DNA of 64,000 nt from Liopterus haemorrhoidalis (GCA_963971575.1 OZ020617.1:21475403-21539402); one strand, 5' to 3'; counted from the stretch's first letter, positions 32,600 to 45,398 are shown. The notes: generated by a model from the letters alone, not told the origin. Numbers and translations are program-made.

Positions 32600-34340
32600 T
32601 CCTCTACTTTCCTTTACTAAAAAAAATTCTCTATTATTTGGGTTTTAAATCTTTGAAATATTGAGAAAAAAAAAATATCTACTTTAGACTATAAAAATCT
32701 TATCGACCTGACTTCACACAACCAAATAAATGTTAAATTTAGTAAAGTTTCATTGAGGGTCGGTTTTACAATTCATGGTTACCTGTTGGTTAGATCATAT
32801 CAATGGCTAACGACATATTTTCAATATAATAATTACCATAAGTTTCCACGGTAACCACTAGCCAGAGCCTTAACTGCCGATTGTAAAACTAGCCGTAGAT
32901 GAGCTTTAGTGTTAAAAGAGGAATATCGAAAATTATTTAAAAATGTACTACGTTGTTTGTTGCAGTTTAGTGCCATATGTATGAAAGAGTATTTTAATTC
33001 TACACTGTGATAAAAACAAAATACAGAAGCAAGTTGGATGCCACTCCTGATATTAGAATTCAGCTGCGCACAACTAAAACAAATTTTGAAAGAAAATATT
33101 TAGTTTAATATTTCACATTAATTACCAGTTTGAATGAATAATATCTGCCTCTCCATTATTAATCGTTTCTTTTTTGTTTGTATTTTCAATAAATTATATT
33201 TTATTTTTTTAACTTATTGTCTTATATTTATTATCAGTAAAAATTGTCACAATTTGTTGGCAGCAAAACCAGTAGACGAAGTGAAAAAAGAATGGTATGA
33301 TCATATACAAGGAATGAATGAAGGTAGAGATATGAAAAGGTATACGATGCCAGAGTATCTAAACAAAGACGCGGAGGAAGACCTGGGAAAGAATGAAGTG
33401 ATGAAATTAGAACAGGTTTAGAGATAATATAAATCCTCTAGAACGAAGCAAGCATCTGGTAAAATCTATCAGAATGATAATACTGTCAATTTATAAAGTC
33501 ATAAAACAATTAGAGTCGATCCTTGACGTTCCCGTTTTGACATTTATGGTTTTCAAATCCATTTTTTTTAGCCGTTTACGCGAGACTATTATTTAATATT
33601 ATTTTTATTTTTACAAGTTTTGTGAAAATCTCAAAAATTTTGTGAAAATCTCAATCGTATCGTTGTACGTATAACATTAAATGTCGCAACCAATTTCAAT
33701 CTAGTAAACTACAGTAGAGTGTGGATTGGAGGCGCACGCTGTTCGGAGAATCCTCGGTCTTGTTACTGATAGTAGCAAACATCAGTCATGTGTATATACA
33801 TTTTTTTTTTTTTTTTCGCTGTATACAAATTTCTCATATTTGTCATATTATACAAGCGATAAACATGCAGACGAAACTAAATTTTATGGTTAGAGTTATT
33901 CACGGATTTTTAATTTCACGGGGACCCTGGTTACGTAATACCCAGAGAATGTCAAGGGTCGTGTATAAAGTACAGTCCAACTTAAATAGTCTAAGTTTAT
34001 AGTCGAACTATATAATTCAGAAGTGCATTGAGAAAATAAATGTATTCATATAGAATTAAAATCTTAACATCAAGACTTCAGAAGACAAACGTTGTATTTT
34101 TCCCATCTAGAAAGATGGGAATTCCATTCCGTGTAGCAACGTGGAATGATAAAATATTGTCAAAAACTACAAGTCTTGGAAATACATACATATACTGAAT
34201 ACGTAAGATATACAGAAGAATCATTCAAATATAAGTCGATAAAATTAGAAACGAAGAAATCCTTAGATAGCTGGACATCGAATTAGAAATTAAATCAACC
34301 AATGACAAAACAAGCTCCAATATTTCGATCACATAATGCA
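32600..34340. other. Mostly anonymous DNA
   Basis: A 95-codon plus frame at 33134-33421 has a charged second half (KEWYDHIQGMNEGRDMKRYT) that may be eroded LINE 3' coding sequence, but I cannot name it. A T-run (33801-33818) and a duplicated TTTTGTGAAAATCTCA (33618 and 33637) are the only other structures seen. Confidence 0.3.
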
Positions 34341-34349
34341 ATATTCTAG

Positions 34350-34604
34350 ATACAGATTGTTACATTTAACTATGCAAAAATCAACCTGAGAGTCTCCAAC
34401 CTCTGCCCTTGTGGAGAGCCAGGTACTGTTGAGCACATTTTATTCAACTGCCCCAACAATTACCAACATTTCTCCAAATTATACCGAGAACTAAGAAAAA
34501 CAATTGATACACCATTATCTATGAAAACAATTTTATCTCGACCAACCCCTGAAATAGGCAATACAATTTCACTCTACTTGCTCGCAATAGAAAGAAATTT
34601 GTAA
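34350..34604 (+). pseudogene. LINE C-terminal zinc-knuckle fragment
   Basis: A frame without ATG ends at 34602-34604 and reads VSNLCPCGEPGTVEHILFNC, the C-x-C...H-x4-C knuckle found after RNase H in I/Jockey-group LINE ORF2s, then YRELRKTIDTPLSMKTILSR and a hydrophobic C terminus. Upstream frames are lost. It is a 5'-truncated LINE copy, unrelated in sequence to the one at 25.4 kb except for the knuckle. Confidence 0.7.
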
Positions 34605-34685
34605 TTCATAATGCAGCTAAGCGCTGGCGGAATGGGAAACCCAAGACAATAAACATAGAAGAAGAACTATGCAAAAAAAAAAAAC

Positions 34686-34870
34686 ATTGAAGGAAAAAGA
34701 GGATATGTAGGAGGAAGAACATCTTGGTTAAAAAATCTCCGAGACTAGTTTGGAGAAAGCACCATTTCCCTGTTCCATGCAGCTGTATCCAAAGTCAAGA
34801 GATCTTACTGAGTGTTGGCTATTTACCAACTAGTAACAGAAGAAGAAGATGATGATGATAATGATGATGA
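34686..34870 (+). pseudogene. RTE-type LINE 3' end with trinucleotide tail
   Basis: The frame GGRTSWLKNLRD, a stop, then FGESTISLFHAAVSKVKR matches the extreme C terminus of RTE/BovB-like ORF2s (GRRRTSWLRNLRxWF...LFRAAxxKV). An AGAAGAAGATGATGATGATA-type tail follows, as is usual for RTE elements. It lies directly downstream of another LINE fragment. Confidence 0.65.
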
Positions 34871-35685
34871 CCGATGAACAAAAAGCACTACTGACTTGAG
34901 GCAAGGAATTAATAAATGTATTCTTGAAGAATTTAATGGAGGTTGAGCTACAGTATCGTAAAAGTTACAGTACAGTAGCTAAAGTAGTTAACAACCGATA
35001 AAATGAAAAAATCTAAGGAAAGTATGCGTAAATGGAATTTAAGCGTATGTTGAATATAAGACTAAATAATTCAAATGATAATTACGATAATGATAATAAT
35101 AGTCAGGCTAGCAGACAAAAGCACAAAAGTCAATTTATGTAATTTTATAGGATACGGTTTTTCTTATCTGGTACTTCTTAGCTTGTATCACTGGGTAAAT
35201 CAAATACTCGATGTGTATTGTCCCCAAAGTAAATATATATTTTATCTACAACCATCATAATATAAATACATTATGCATCCAACTCGAAATACATAAAGTT
35301 GACGTTTAGAATTTCTGTGTTTATAAATTAAATTTACCATTTTCTAAATTTATCAAAAATGATATAGTTGTAGATAAAATATTGTATTTGACTCACATAT
35401 AAAGGCTATATTATACAGATGATTACAAAACTCGCCGTCGGCTCGTCTTGATCCTCTTCATACATCTTCATCTCTTCATCATCTTCATCCCCGTATAATA
35501 TAGTCTACATTATACATAGTCTTATCCTAAATACTGTTTACTATCCTACAACATTTTCAGTGAAACTCCATAAGATGCTTAAAAATATTTGTATTTTCTT
35601 TGAGTAAATAGTACATATATGCATCTTAGATAGTAAACACTAATCAGTTTTCAAAACCACATCTGGATATTAAAAATCTTTTGTC
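34871..35685. other. No gene; small inverted repeats
   Basis: ATATTTTATCTACAAC at 35233 is inverted at about 35366-35381, and CTATATTATA at 35407 is inverted at about 35496, with a CTTCAT-rich pyrimidine tract between. These may be eroded MITEs. No coding sequence was seen. Confidence 0.3.
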
Positions 35686-35689
35686 TCTG

Positions 35690-36262
35690 CGGCCACCCAT
35701 TGATATAGTTACAAAGGGTTTCTTGAAAAGATTTTAAATATTGAGGTTTTTAGCCACCAGAACGACATGATTCTGCAAGTTTTCAGGAAGCTTGCGCGAA
35801 GACGCTGACGATCCAGAGGGGCCATTACCCTGCTTATATTAATGTTTGATGGGGCGGGAGTTATGACGGTACAACTAAGCTTCATTTTTACAACAAAGGA
35901 GTAAAAGCTTCTTTCAGAGTCTACTAGGAAATCGTGTAGATATCAATAGTTTAAGAACTGAACAACTTTCACTTTGCTGGCCTCCTCTAAAGTTTCCAGC
36001 AAGATGCAGCGCCCGCAAATAAATCAAAAATTACGCAGCAGTAGCTTGAAAGAAATGTACCGGACTTTATGTCTCTTGCTAATTGGCCGTGTAACATCAA
36101 CCCCCTGGGCTACAAATAGTGGTGCGTGTTTCAGGACATGGCCTATAAGAAGAAACACCCTAATTCACTAGTTGAACGAAAGCTGAGAGTTCTGAACTGA
36201 AGATCCTCCTCGTAATTCTATTGAGTAATGGCCGCAGAGACTTAAGAGCTGTGTAACGATCA
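35690..36262 (+). repeat. Non-autonomous TIR element, copy A
   Basis: It shares long stretches with copy B at 43836-44500: TCTCTGCGGCCAC near the left, AGAACGACATG, GGCTATTACCCTGCTT-like sequence, and TTTCAGGACATGGCCTATAA. Its right end (36233-36262, CGCAGAGACTTAAGAGCTGT then GTAACG) is the inverse of copy B's left end, so the family has TIRs. The left end of copy A is truncated. No protein-like frame is shared. Confidence 0.6.
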
Positions 36263-36264
36263 GA

Positions 36265-37300
36265 GGTGCTAACACTCGGGTGTCACTGGCATATAATAAC
36301 CTTGGCTAGTGTTTTAAGTTAATAATGGCAATTATGAACGTATAATAGACAGTAAAATTTAAATTTGGCGGTCGTTCATTGGTACAATGCTTGAGAGCAG
36401 TGTAAGACGTACAATTTTTTCTAGCTACAACGACAGTATAATACAGTAATTTCACTCTACCGTTTTTCTGTACCAGATTTTTCATGCGCATGCGTGAGCC
36501 CTGGGTAGGACGCGAAGTTTTCCGAAGCTATTCCGAAGCATATACTATTTTTATAATTCATTTTAGAGTCATAAAATGCAAAATTTTTAATTTTGACATT
36601 TTAAAATTAAATTTCATTTTGTAACTAATTCCCTGTTTAGTGCAAACCTTCATAATTTTCAATTATTTCATTTATAACCTAATTTAATTTTTTGTCAGTT
36701 GTCATATAAAGCTTTGTCCGTATCCATACGCGTAATAGTTTTGCTTATTAAATAAAATATTATATTCATTGTGCTTTCTTGATATGTGTTTTATAACTAT
36801 GTATGAAATGAATCTTGAGTTTTTCTTTATTTCTTGCATTGTTGTCACTTCATGAAGTTTCGCACTACCTTAACGGCAGTATAGACAGATTCTTGGCAGG
36901 AGACCATCCGAAAATATAACAATAATGCTCACATATATCAATAATATGTTGCTAACACATAAATCTGTTGAAAAAGAAATTTAAATTTAAATATTTGCAA
37001 TACTGTAGTTCTCAATTCTGAACTAGTTTAATTTTGAAAAATAAATTGATATCACGCAAACATTTACTCCAATAATAACTTTTCTTTCATGTTATTTCAC
37101 AGTACTGCAAACCGTGTATTGACATTTTATGTTCTGTTCACATCTCGAACAAAATTTTTGCTTTTCATACATTTCAAGCATTTTCAAATGCACATATTCA
37201 AAATGGTCCACAATCAACACAAAATCAATTTAAGAGTAATGCAGCAGAAAATTCAATTTCTGATACAAAGTATTTACAATGAATATTGTACACGTTTATG
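36265..37300. other. Anonymous AT-rich DNA
   Basis: No gene could be supported. If the receptor exon at 37307-37557 is real, this stretch would lie downstream of its stop codon and could contain the 3' untranslated region on the minus strand; I cannot mark a specific poly(A) site. Confidence 0.35.
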
Positions 37301-37306
37301 CAAATG

Positions 37307-37557
37307 CTAGTCTGCATCCTGTAGTGAATAACCGTGATTGTTGTTACTGTTACTATGGTTATGATTGTTGTGTAAATTGTTTCGTAATTGTGACAGAGGT
37401 ACAACTTCAGTACGTGCGATGGTGCTTCCTCCAGTCGTAAAACGGTAGATGTACGTACTAGATCGGGTCATATTTGTACGTTGGCGGCGTGGCGGTGCGC
37501 TCCTACTACGGCAACAGTTGCATCCAAATGTACTGCGGAATTCTTTTCGGAATTTCC
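37307..37557 (-). CDS. Terminal exon of a class A (peptide-type) GPCR
   Basis: On the minus strand, TATGTTTCTTTTGTTTCAG ending at 37558 is a good splice acceptor. The 251-bp exon then gives two bases completing a codon and 82 codons to a TAG at 37307-37309. It begins KFRKEFRSTFGCNCC: a helix-8-like amphipathic basic segment followed by cysteines suitable for palmitoylation, which is how many rhodopsin-like peptide receptors continue after the NPxxY motif of helix 7. A Ser/Thr-rich stretch with Arg (SSTYIYRFTTGG), suited to phosphorylation and arrestin binding, and an Asn/His-rich end follow. Codons and G+C differ from the surrounding transposon debris. Upstream exons would lie at higher coordinates. 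The subfamily cannot be named; a chance open frame is the alternative. Confidence 0.55.
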
Positions 37558-37959
37558 CTGAAACAAAAGAAACATAAGTTGAAATTGTTTTACAAAGAAA
37601 AGAATATACAAGGCGCGAAGGTAGAGGTTAGATGTAGATAGAGTTTTAAAGGCATTAAAGATTTGTTTTCTTTGTTGTGGTTTGGGGTTTGTGCATTTTT
37701 AAATTTCAGAGTAGGAATTTATTTCACACCGAGAAAATTGAATTCACGCTATGAAAAGAATGGTAAATATTTAACGTCACATATAGTTTTTGCGTACCAT
37801 GTAATATGCACCAATAATCTAAACTTAATGGTACGTGATTCGAATGTTAGACGTAAAGTCAAGCAAAAATGTATGCACACTCCCGTTCGTAGAAGTTCGG
37901 ACTCGCAAATTAAAAAAAAAAAAAATTTTAACACTCGTAAAATTACTAAACAAATTATT

Positions 37960-39905
37960 ATTATTTTAAGATACGATTATATGAAATACTCCCATATTAG
38001 AAGACTTTGCAAGACCAATGTCAAGAACAGCTACGAAGAATATGTTAGCAACATCCAGAACGATATTCCCCGAAACATCAAATCATTCTGGTTTTTTGCA
38101 AACTCTAATAAGAAGAATCATGTCTTTCCAAGACAAATGTTGTTCAGCGAAAAAGTTTCTACAATCACTAAAGAAACATGCAACTTATTTGCTGAATACT
38201 TTAAATCAGTATATTCTGATAACAGGACACAGGTGCCCTCATTTGACCACATGTGGGGTCCTAGTCTTGCACATATTCATATCAACAACGATGAAGTTAT
38301 TAGAATTTTGACGTCACTGGATGAAAATAAAGGTTGTGGACCTGATGGTATCCTTGCAATATTCCTCAAGAAGTGTTGCCATACCATAGGACCAGCACTA
38401 TCATGTTTATACATATTATCAATTCAGACTGGTATTTTCCCGACGTATTAGAAATATGCGTACATCACGCCTATTCATAAATCTGGCCTAAAATCTTCAG
38501 TAATAAACTATAGGCCAATTTCTATTATTTCATGTATTGCGAAAGTTCTGGAGTCCATTGTTATCGAAGCTGTATTCACCACTTATCAGCAGACTATCGT
38601 CCTTCAGCAACACGGCTTTTTTAAAGGACGCTCCACCGTCACCAATTTATTTTGTTATAAAGATTTTATTTCAACATGCTTAGAAGAAGGATATGAAGTT
38701 CATGCTGTATACACCGATTTTCGCAAAGCTTTCGATCAAGTAGACCATCGAATTTTGTTAGCAAAATTAAAAGCTTACGGCTCAGCGCTAATCTTCTTCA
38801 GTGGCTCGAGTCTTATCTCTCTGGTCGGAAACAATTTGTTAAGATTTTCAACTGTACCTCTGAAGCAATATCTGTTACTTCCGGTGTGCCCCAAGGTTCC
38901 CATCTTGGGCCTGTCTTATTCTCACTTTTCGTGAACGATATTGGCTTCAGATTGTCATAACCGTCATATCTGCTTTTTGCCGACGACATGAAGTTGTTTC
39001 TGAAAGTCAACAACGCTATCAACACAGTTAAGCTGCAATCAGATCTGGGCGCAATTGAAAGCTGGTGTAAGGAAAATTGTTTAAGCCTAAACACTGCAAA
39101 ATGTAAGACGATAATCTTCTCTCGCAAAAGACAACTGTTTCTTACCATCTTAATGGCATTACACTTGAAAGGGTATCAGAAATACGTGATCTAGGTGTAA
39201 TATTCACAGACTGTTTGTCCTTTGAGAAGCATATAAATATCATCACTATCAAGTCCCTAAGGATGCTTGGCTTTATCCTACGTCAAACCAAAGAATTTAC
39301 TAATATACATGCTATCAAGTTGTTATATTTTTCACTTGTGAGAAGTCATCTTGAATACGCCACCACTATATGGTCCCCTCAGCAAGTTACTTATTGTGAA
39401 AGGCTTGAGCGCGTTCAAAGTAAATTCAGTAAATACGCTCTATTCAAACTGGGCATTCCGTATGGTGACATGAACCGGGAAGAGAGATATGCTACGCTGA
39501 ATATCATGTCACTAATATACCGACGAAATATATGCGATCTCTGTTTGTTGTACAAAATATTTAATGAAGTAACTTATGCACCTGACATTCTTTCAAGCTT
39601 CCACCTGAGAGCTCCTACTAGAACAACGAGGAACCTCAATTTATTGCAAGAACAGCAACATTCAACCAACTACGGATGCAATACTTCTACTAATAGGTTA
39701 TCTAAATTGTTCAATTCCCTCAATTGTAATAATTTAGATATATTTAATTCATCGTTTAATGTTTTTAAAAATAGAGTAATAGAGTAAAGTTAGTTAATGT
39801 ATCGTAAAATTTAATTCTGTACTGTTTTGTTTAAGTATGTATTTTATATTTGTATTATATTGAGCTATTTAGGCTTTTTGCTTGTAATGCTTGAAATTAA
39901 TAAAT
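37960..39905 (+). pseudogene. Jockey/CR1-like LINE, decayed copy 2 of the 1.2-5.3 kb family
   Basis: The ORF2 reading starts near SYEEYVSNIQNDIPRNIKSF, beyond the endonuclease, so the copy is 5'-truncated. It follows copy 1 segment by segment: ETCNLFAEYFKSVYSD, DENKGCGPDGI, then an in-frame TAG at 38449-38451 where copy 1 has Trp, INYRPISIISCIAKVLESIV, YTDFRKAFDQVDHRIL, a frameshift near 38780, GVPQGSHLGPVLFSLFVNDI, a TAA, LLFADDMKLF (intact catalytic Asp pair), a second frameshift near 39135, and an intact last frame (39215-39787) ending near FNVFKNRVIE. A 3' region with AATTAATAAATTAAAG closes it. Several lesions make it inactive. Confidence 0.88.
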
Positions 39906-40199
39906 TAAAGATGATTTTGAATATTGCAGTCAGAGATGGTAAAGGCGTTTAAAGGTAAACTTTAATTGTTTACGTTTACGTGTAAATTTATATCCAAACA
40001 TTATAAATACAATAACGAAAATTAGGTTTTATTTTATTTATTTTAGAAAAGAACACATTTACATGAGTATAAGAAGCTTAAGCAACAAAAATAATATTCA
40101 AGTGTTACAAAAAAAAAAAAAAAAAATCCAAAAACAACTTAATACTTACATAATTTTACATACGTATGTATGTATCCATATTAAGAGGTAGAGGAAAAT

Positions 40200-41990
40200 A
40201 CGCTTTTGAACGAAAATCAAATGGGTTTCAGGAAAAAAAGAGGTACTTCTGACAATATTTTCAGCCTGATGGCCATAGTGCACTTGCATATTCGTATCAG
40301 AAGTCACTCAATATATGCTGCGTTCATAGATTTCAAACAAGCCTTCGACAGAGTCAACCATGCTATTTTATGGCAAGAACTCAGCTTTTATGAACGAAGC
40401 ATTAGTCCAAAAATGATACGAGTTATACAGAACTTATACAAGAAATCCCATATATTTGTCAAAGCGCACAACACCGTAACTACGTGCATTGAAGTAACAC
40501 AAGGGGTGCTTCAAGGCGAGAAACTATCTCCTATACTCTTTGCCCTATTAATACACGACCTGGAAGATTTCTTCAAGAGTAACGGTGTACGAGGCCTTAA
40601 CATTGACGGAGTGAATGACATTTTAATGATGTGTTATGCAGATGACATAGTCCTATTTGCCAGTTCCAAAATCGACCTGCAAAGAAAATTTAACATCCCT
40701 GAAACATATTGCAGAGAAAACTGTTTAACAGTGAACACAGAAAAATCAAAGATTATTAAATTTCAGGCTAATGGTGCACGGAAAAAGAACGAAAAACTAT
40801 TCTATGCTGAAAAACCCATAGAAATTGTCAACAATTTTGTATATCTGGGTGTAACATTTACTTCCTCGCGCACATTCACTGAAGCAACTAAAATGGCAAT
40901 AAAAAAATCGCATGTGGCAGTGCATACTGGTAGAGCAATATTGGAAAAAGGTAACTCCAGCTCATGGGACGAAAAGGTAAAACTATTTGACACGGTCGTA
41001 CAACCTACTGGTTTGTATGCAGCCGAGTCATGGGCAATATTTAATCCAACAAAGCTCGAGGTCATACAAACCAGATACTTGAAAAGCATTTTGTAATGCC
41101 AAAAAACTACGCCAAATTAAATGATACGCATTGAAACAGGAGTTACTCACGTATCTGTTGCTGTATGGAAAAGAGCACTTAATTGGTGGGGCAAAATATT
41201 GAAACAGAAATGTGAGTCATATCCAAAAATGCTTTATGATAGATTGCTCCATCTCGACCTGTCAGAACTAAACAAGGAGCAGTTCAACTGGGCTTCATAA
41301 ATAAAACGTTTTTTGCACAATCAGGGATGCTCTGACGTTTGGACTCGCCAGAACGAAATTGCAAATAAAATCAGTGTGAAGGAAGCTATTGAAAATTATG
41401 TCAGACTTACAAAATAGCAGATACAACGAGTACTATAAGAATATTAAACCAATGTATGAAATCTCTCCCTATCTAACGCTAAGTGCTCCAGTCTCCAGAA
41501 TAAGGGTAGCTGCTCAGGTAAGGTTAGGGTAAAAAGCTGAGTTAAAAGTAAATATAAAAGGTATATTTTACAAATTGGACGCATAGACAGAATGTTTAAT
41601 GTGTAATTTACACGAAAAAGAGGATCTGTATCATTTTCTTTTTATCTGTCCAATATAACAATATATCAGAGACTCGTACTTGCAGTTCAGTACTGATACC
41701 ATAAGCAGGAACAACTTGTACTGCCTACTAGAAATAAATAACGCCAATGAACTTGCTAGTTTGTATTCATATGTTATCTCTGCATTTAGACTTAAAAGCT
41801 TTTGTCTCACGAATAACGTACGTAAACTAGTTGTAAGATGAACAAACTTAATTTATGTACAAATATTTGTTTTTTTCCTGTTTTCTCTTTTTAATTTTAA
41901 GTAATGATATATTATATGGGAACAACCTCTACAATTTGTATAAGTTGTATAACTTTATAATAAATAAATGGTTATTATTATTATTATTTT
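40200..41990 (+). pseudogene. 5'-truncated LINE of a second family with TTA tail
   Basis: A 296-codon frame (40206-41096) encodes an RT: NENQMGFRKKRGTSDNIFSL, YAAFIDFKQAFDRVNHAILW (motif A), VTQGVLQGEKLSPILFALLI (motif B), MMCYADDIVLFASS (motif C with the catalytic YADD), LTVNTEKSKIIKF and FVYLGVTF. After a stop the sequence goes on in fragments through MIRIETGVTHVSVAVWKRAL and CLMCNLHEKEDLYHFLFICP, a C-terminal zinc knuckle. It ends near 41990 in a (TTA)n tract. The endonuclease and N-terminal RT are missing. This RT is clearly different from the 1.2-kb family; the clade is not assigned. Confidence 0.85.
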
Positions 41991-41994
41991 TATT

Positions 41995-43830
41995 ATTATT
42001 AAAATTTTAACAAAAAAAATCTGTCATCTTGGTTTGTTTTTGAGATTTTTGGTTTTCTAAAAAGTTTTTTTCAATATTGTTTTCCAAATGTAGCAATGCA
42101 GAATCTATTTAAGCCTCTTTTAAATTTTGTGTAAACGTGAAAAAATGCTGAATTGTTTCAATTGCTGAAAATGCATCCTTTAAGTGCGTTCAACATTATA
42201 CTTTTTTCAATACTATCCAACTCTGACGTCATTTCAACTTTTGATACTACAGAATATAGTGGGGGAAAAAAATAAGAGACAGCGATACCTTCCATCTTTT
42301 ATTACTTTGTGATACTGGTTCAGGCGAAAATTTTAGGTTCAGGTGACAGACAACAGTTTGGTTATAGAACCAATTCTAGTAACCAATTTATAAATATTGT
42401 TTAATTGTGCTAAATTTATATTTAATTATATGTTCTAAATAAATTTCTTATCAACTTAATAAACTACTAAAAGTTAAGTTGTAAACAAAAACTAAAAAGT
42501 TGGTAGTTGGTACGACTGAGAAGTATACAACTGTCATCCAAAAATTTGACCGGAGGTAGTTTGTAGTGTAGCATTGAAAGTTGGAAGGAAGTATTGTGTT
42601 TCTTATTATACTTTTTACGACAGTACTACGCAAAAAATATGTAGTGCTTCGCAAAAAAGTATAATTTAGAACGAACTTTATTGGTATTTGGAACTCGGTT
42701 GTTTCTTCCATTGCCACTTTGTCGTTGTTGACTCCAAATTCAGATCTGACCCAGCTAAATTACATCTTCCGTCATATCCTCCTCCGTTTCGAGTTCTTCA
42801 TCAATATTTAAAAAAAAAATCAATATTGATTTTCGTTTTGCCATATCGACGTCGATGACGTATCTTCAATTCGTAGTTAACCACTGAATGAATCTGTTTA
42901 TCTGCCGCGTGTCGTCTTGCCTTTTCATAAGTCGTTAATTCCCTTAGACAATTCAGTACTTCCCCGGCATTTTCGCGTTAGGCAGTGGTGATCCGTTGTT
43001 ATAAAAGATAATTTGACCCAAATTTCAAGACATTTTTCGTCGTTGTATTAATTTCATCGTAATATCCTATGTCGTTATAAGCGATAAGTCTCACGTATAA
43101 AAAGTTTTGTTACAGGCCGGAATTTGTTCGCAAAAACCAATATATCGTTATATTAGATGTTATTATAAACAATATCCACTGTACCTATAATAATTACCTG
43201 TATTTATTTATAAGTACTTAATAAATAAGTATATTAACATAAGTACATTATGAATTAGTTACCATTAGTTCTTAGTACTTACATAACAGTAGTGTTATTT
43301 ATTGTATAGTATATATATATTTTAAATAAAATTTATATTATTATTATATAAATTCTCAAAAAATGAACTTAGTTTTAGATATTTAATACCACGAGATGTT
43401 AATAAGTAAGCAGTTCAAATAACAAATTTAAAGAATAAATGGTGGAAAGATACGTAAGAAAAAATTATGAAGAAATAGGTTTTGTTTCTAATTCATAACA
43501 TCTAAATAATAAAATATATTCCTTTCTATAATCATTAATATTTCAATGCATATTGACTTTTTTAATTTGGTATACTTTTTCTTTTTACATTGTTTTATTA
43601 TTTTTAAAAATATATTATAATGTGGTTCTGTAATTCGAACAACTGCTCACGCGCGAATCATTACGTACATTATTTACGCGATTTTTTCTTGAGGTAAATG
43701 AGGTAAATTACATTATATTATTTACGCGCCCATCATTGGCTGTAACAAATATTAACTTTATTTCAGAATATTTTCGATAATAAGATGCATTTTAAACAAG
43801 AAACACCAATCACTTTTTAAAGTGTACACT
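41995..43830. other. AT-rich; no recognised gene
   Basis: The 88-codon minus-strand frame at 42451-42717 is unrecognised. The region could be intron of the gene suggested at 37.3 kb. No seven-helix receptor exon was recognised by eye. Confidence 0.3.
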
Positions 43831-43835
43831 TCTGA

Positions 43836-44500
43836 CCGTTACACAGCTCTTAAGTCTCTGCGTCTCTGCGGCCACTCGTCAATAGAATGACGAAAGGTTT
43901 CTTGAATAGATTTCCATTGAAGATTTTTAATACTGATGAGTGATGAGGCTTCCAACCACAAGAACGACATGGTGTATGCTACATATTCACGAGAGGCTCC
44001 GATGAGAAAGCGTCGATTATCCAGAGAGGCTATTACCCTGCTTTAATTATGGTTTGACGGGTTGAAAGCTATGACCTTACCACTAAGCTGAATTCTTACG
44101 AGAAAGGGGAAAAAACATCGGTCACAGACTACTAGAAAACTGTGTAGAACTCATTAGTTAAAGAATCTAACAATTCCCTCTTCGCTGGTCACCACTGAGC
44201 ATTCAGCGCTAGCACATAAGGCGAAGACTACACAGTAATGACTTGTAATCAATGTAACGACCTTCATTTATCCTGCTCATTGGACATCTAGCAGTTCTGA
44301 CCTCAACCTCTTTGTCTACAAATTGTGGTCCGTGCTTCAGGACATGGCCTATAAGAAGAGACACATGGCGTATAAGTGTCCTTCCTACTCTGAAGTGCTC
44401 TTTGATAACGGCAGCAGAGGGTTTTACTGTAGAAAATCTTTGTAATTTTGTTGACGAGGACGTGGCCGCAGTGGTGAAACTGATTAGTGTTTCTTATTTA
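43836..44500 (+). repeat. Non-autonomous TIR element, copy B
   Basis: The left end (ACCGTTACACAGCTCTTAAG then TCTCTGCG) is the inverse of the right end of copy A at 36233-36262. The body is collinear with copy A, with moderate divergence and a duplicated TCTCTGCG near the left end. The right end is worn (CGGCAGCAGAGG near 44413). A downstream hAT element inserted at 44514. Confidence 0.6.
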
Positions 44501-44513
44501 AGAAGCATCTATG

Positions 44514-45398
44514 CAAGGATTGGGAGTCGGCAGAGAAATTAGCGATTCCGAATCCGACTCCAAACTCTGACTCCGACTTCGATTCTGACTCCCTGCACCC
44601 GTAAATCGTTAACTCCAAATGTTTAAGTGGATCTAAACGTATTTTTTATTTTCTTTAGTTATCACTTAAACTCACTTTTTAACGATCGAAATGGGCTATT
44701 GTTAAACAAAGTGATAAAAAGCCTCATACAATCGTTAAAAGTTAGCAAATCTTAATATCCGTATATAAGTTATCATATAAGTTCCGCTGAAACTAAAGAA
44801 ACAGACTATACTTGCATTAAATATCTTGGGTTGGGGTGAGCTGTGTCATCTTGACTTAGTTATTTGTAATACAAATTTTCTAATATATTAGTTTTCATAA
44901 ATTTTTATTGTACTTTATATACTTTATTTTTCAAAATATGTCACTTTGTTAATCACGAAGCTCGTTACAACTTCAGAAACTAAAAATCCAGTTTAGTTCC
45001 GCTTAAACATAATAAACAGAGAATACAGAAAAAGATAAAATGGATATGAGTAAAAACAAATATATTTACTGTATCGTATTAATGTTTATGTTACTACGAG
45101 AATGTATTAATCAAATTTTAAACTGGAAAGCATGTAGGAAACCGAGTAAAACCAGTATTGAATATTTTTAATTTCATTTTTATTCTTAAACAGAGAACAA
45201 AATGTCGTTCCTGTTTCCGTGCTTTAAAAATTCTAGTAATATGTGTATTTTGCTTTCGTTTTCGGTTTGTTCTCATCATTAATAAAAATTGAATGAAAGA
45301 GTCGGGAGTCCATAATTAATTCCGACTTCCGACTCCGACTCCTTCAAAAAGCTTCGACTCCTCGACACCCGACTCCCGACTCCAACTCCCCATTCCTG
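44514..45398. mobile_element. 885-bp hAT-type element with GAGTCGGA-rich ends
   Basis: CAAGGATTGGGAGTCGG (left) and CAACTCCCCATTCCTG (right, inverse of CAGGAATGGGGAGTTG) form the TIR. The 8-bp flank CATCTATG is identical on both sides (44506-44513 and 45399-45406), diagnostic of hAT insertion. Inside each end are many degenerate GACTCC/GAGTCGGA words (44553-44595 and 45301-45385), probably subterminal transposase-binding repeats. It has no transposase gene and contains a smaller TIR element at 44619-45010. Confidence 0.85.
44619..45010. repeat. Nested TIR element (GTTTAAGCGGAACTAAAC family)
   Basis: ATGTTTAAGTGGATCTAAAC (44619-44638) is inverted at 44991-45010 (GTTTAGTTCCGCTTAAACAT). Internal AGTTCCGCTGAAACTAAAGA and CTTTTTAACGAT segments are shared with the shorter element at 55327-55470, which is inverted relative to it. 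Confidence 0.55.

Noticed and set aside
33134..33421. 95-codon frame with charged second half
   Set aside because: Could be eroded LINE sequence but no diagnostic motif; the first half is low-complexity hydrophobic AT-rich translation.
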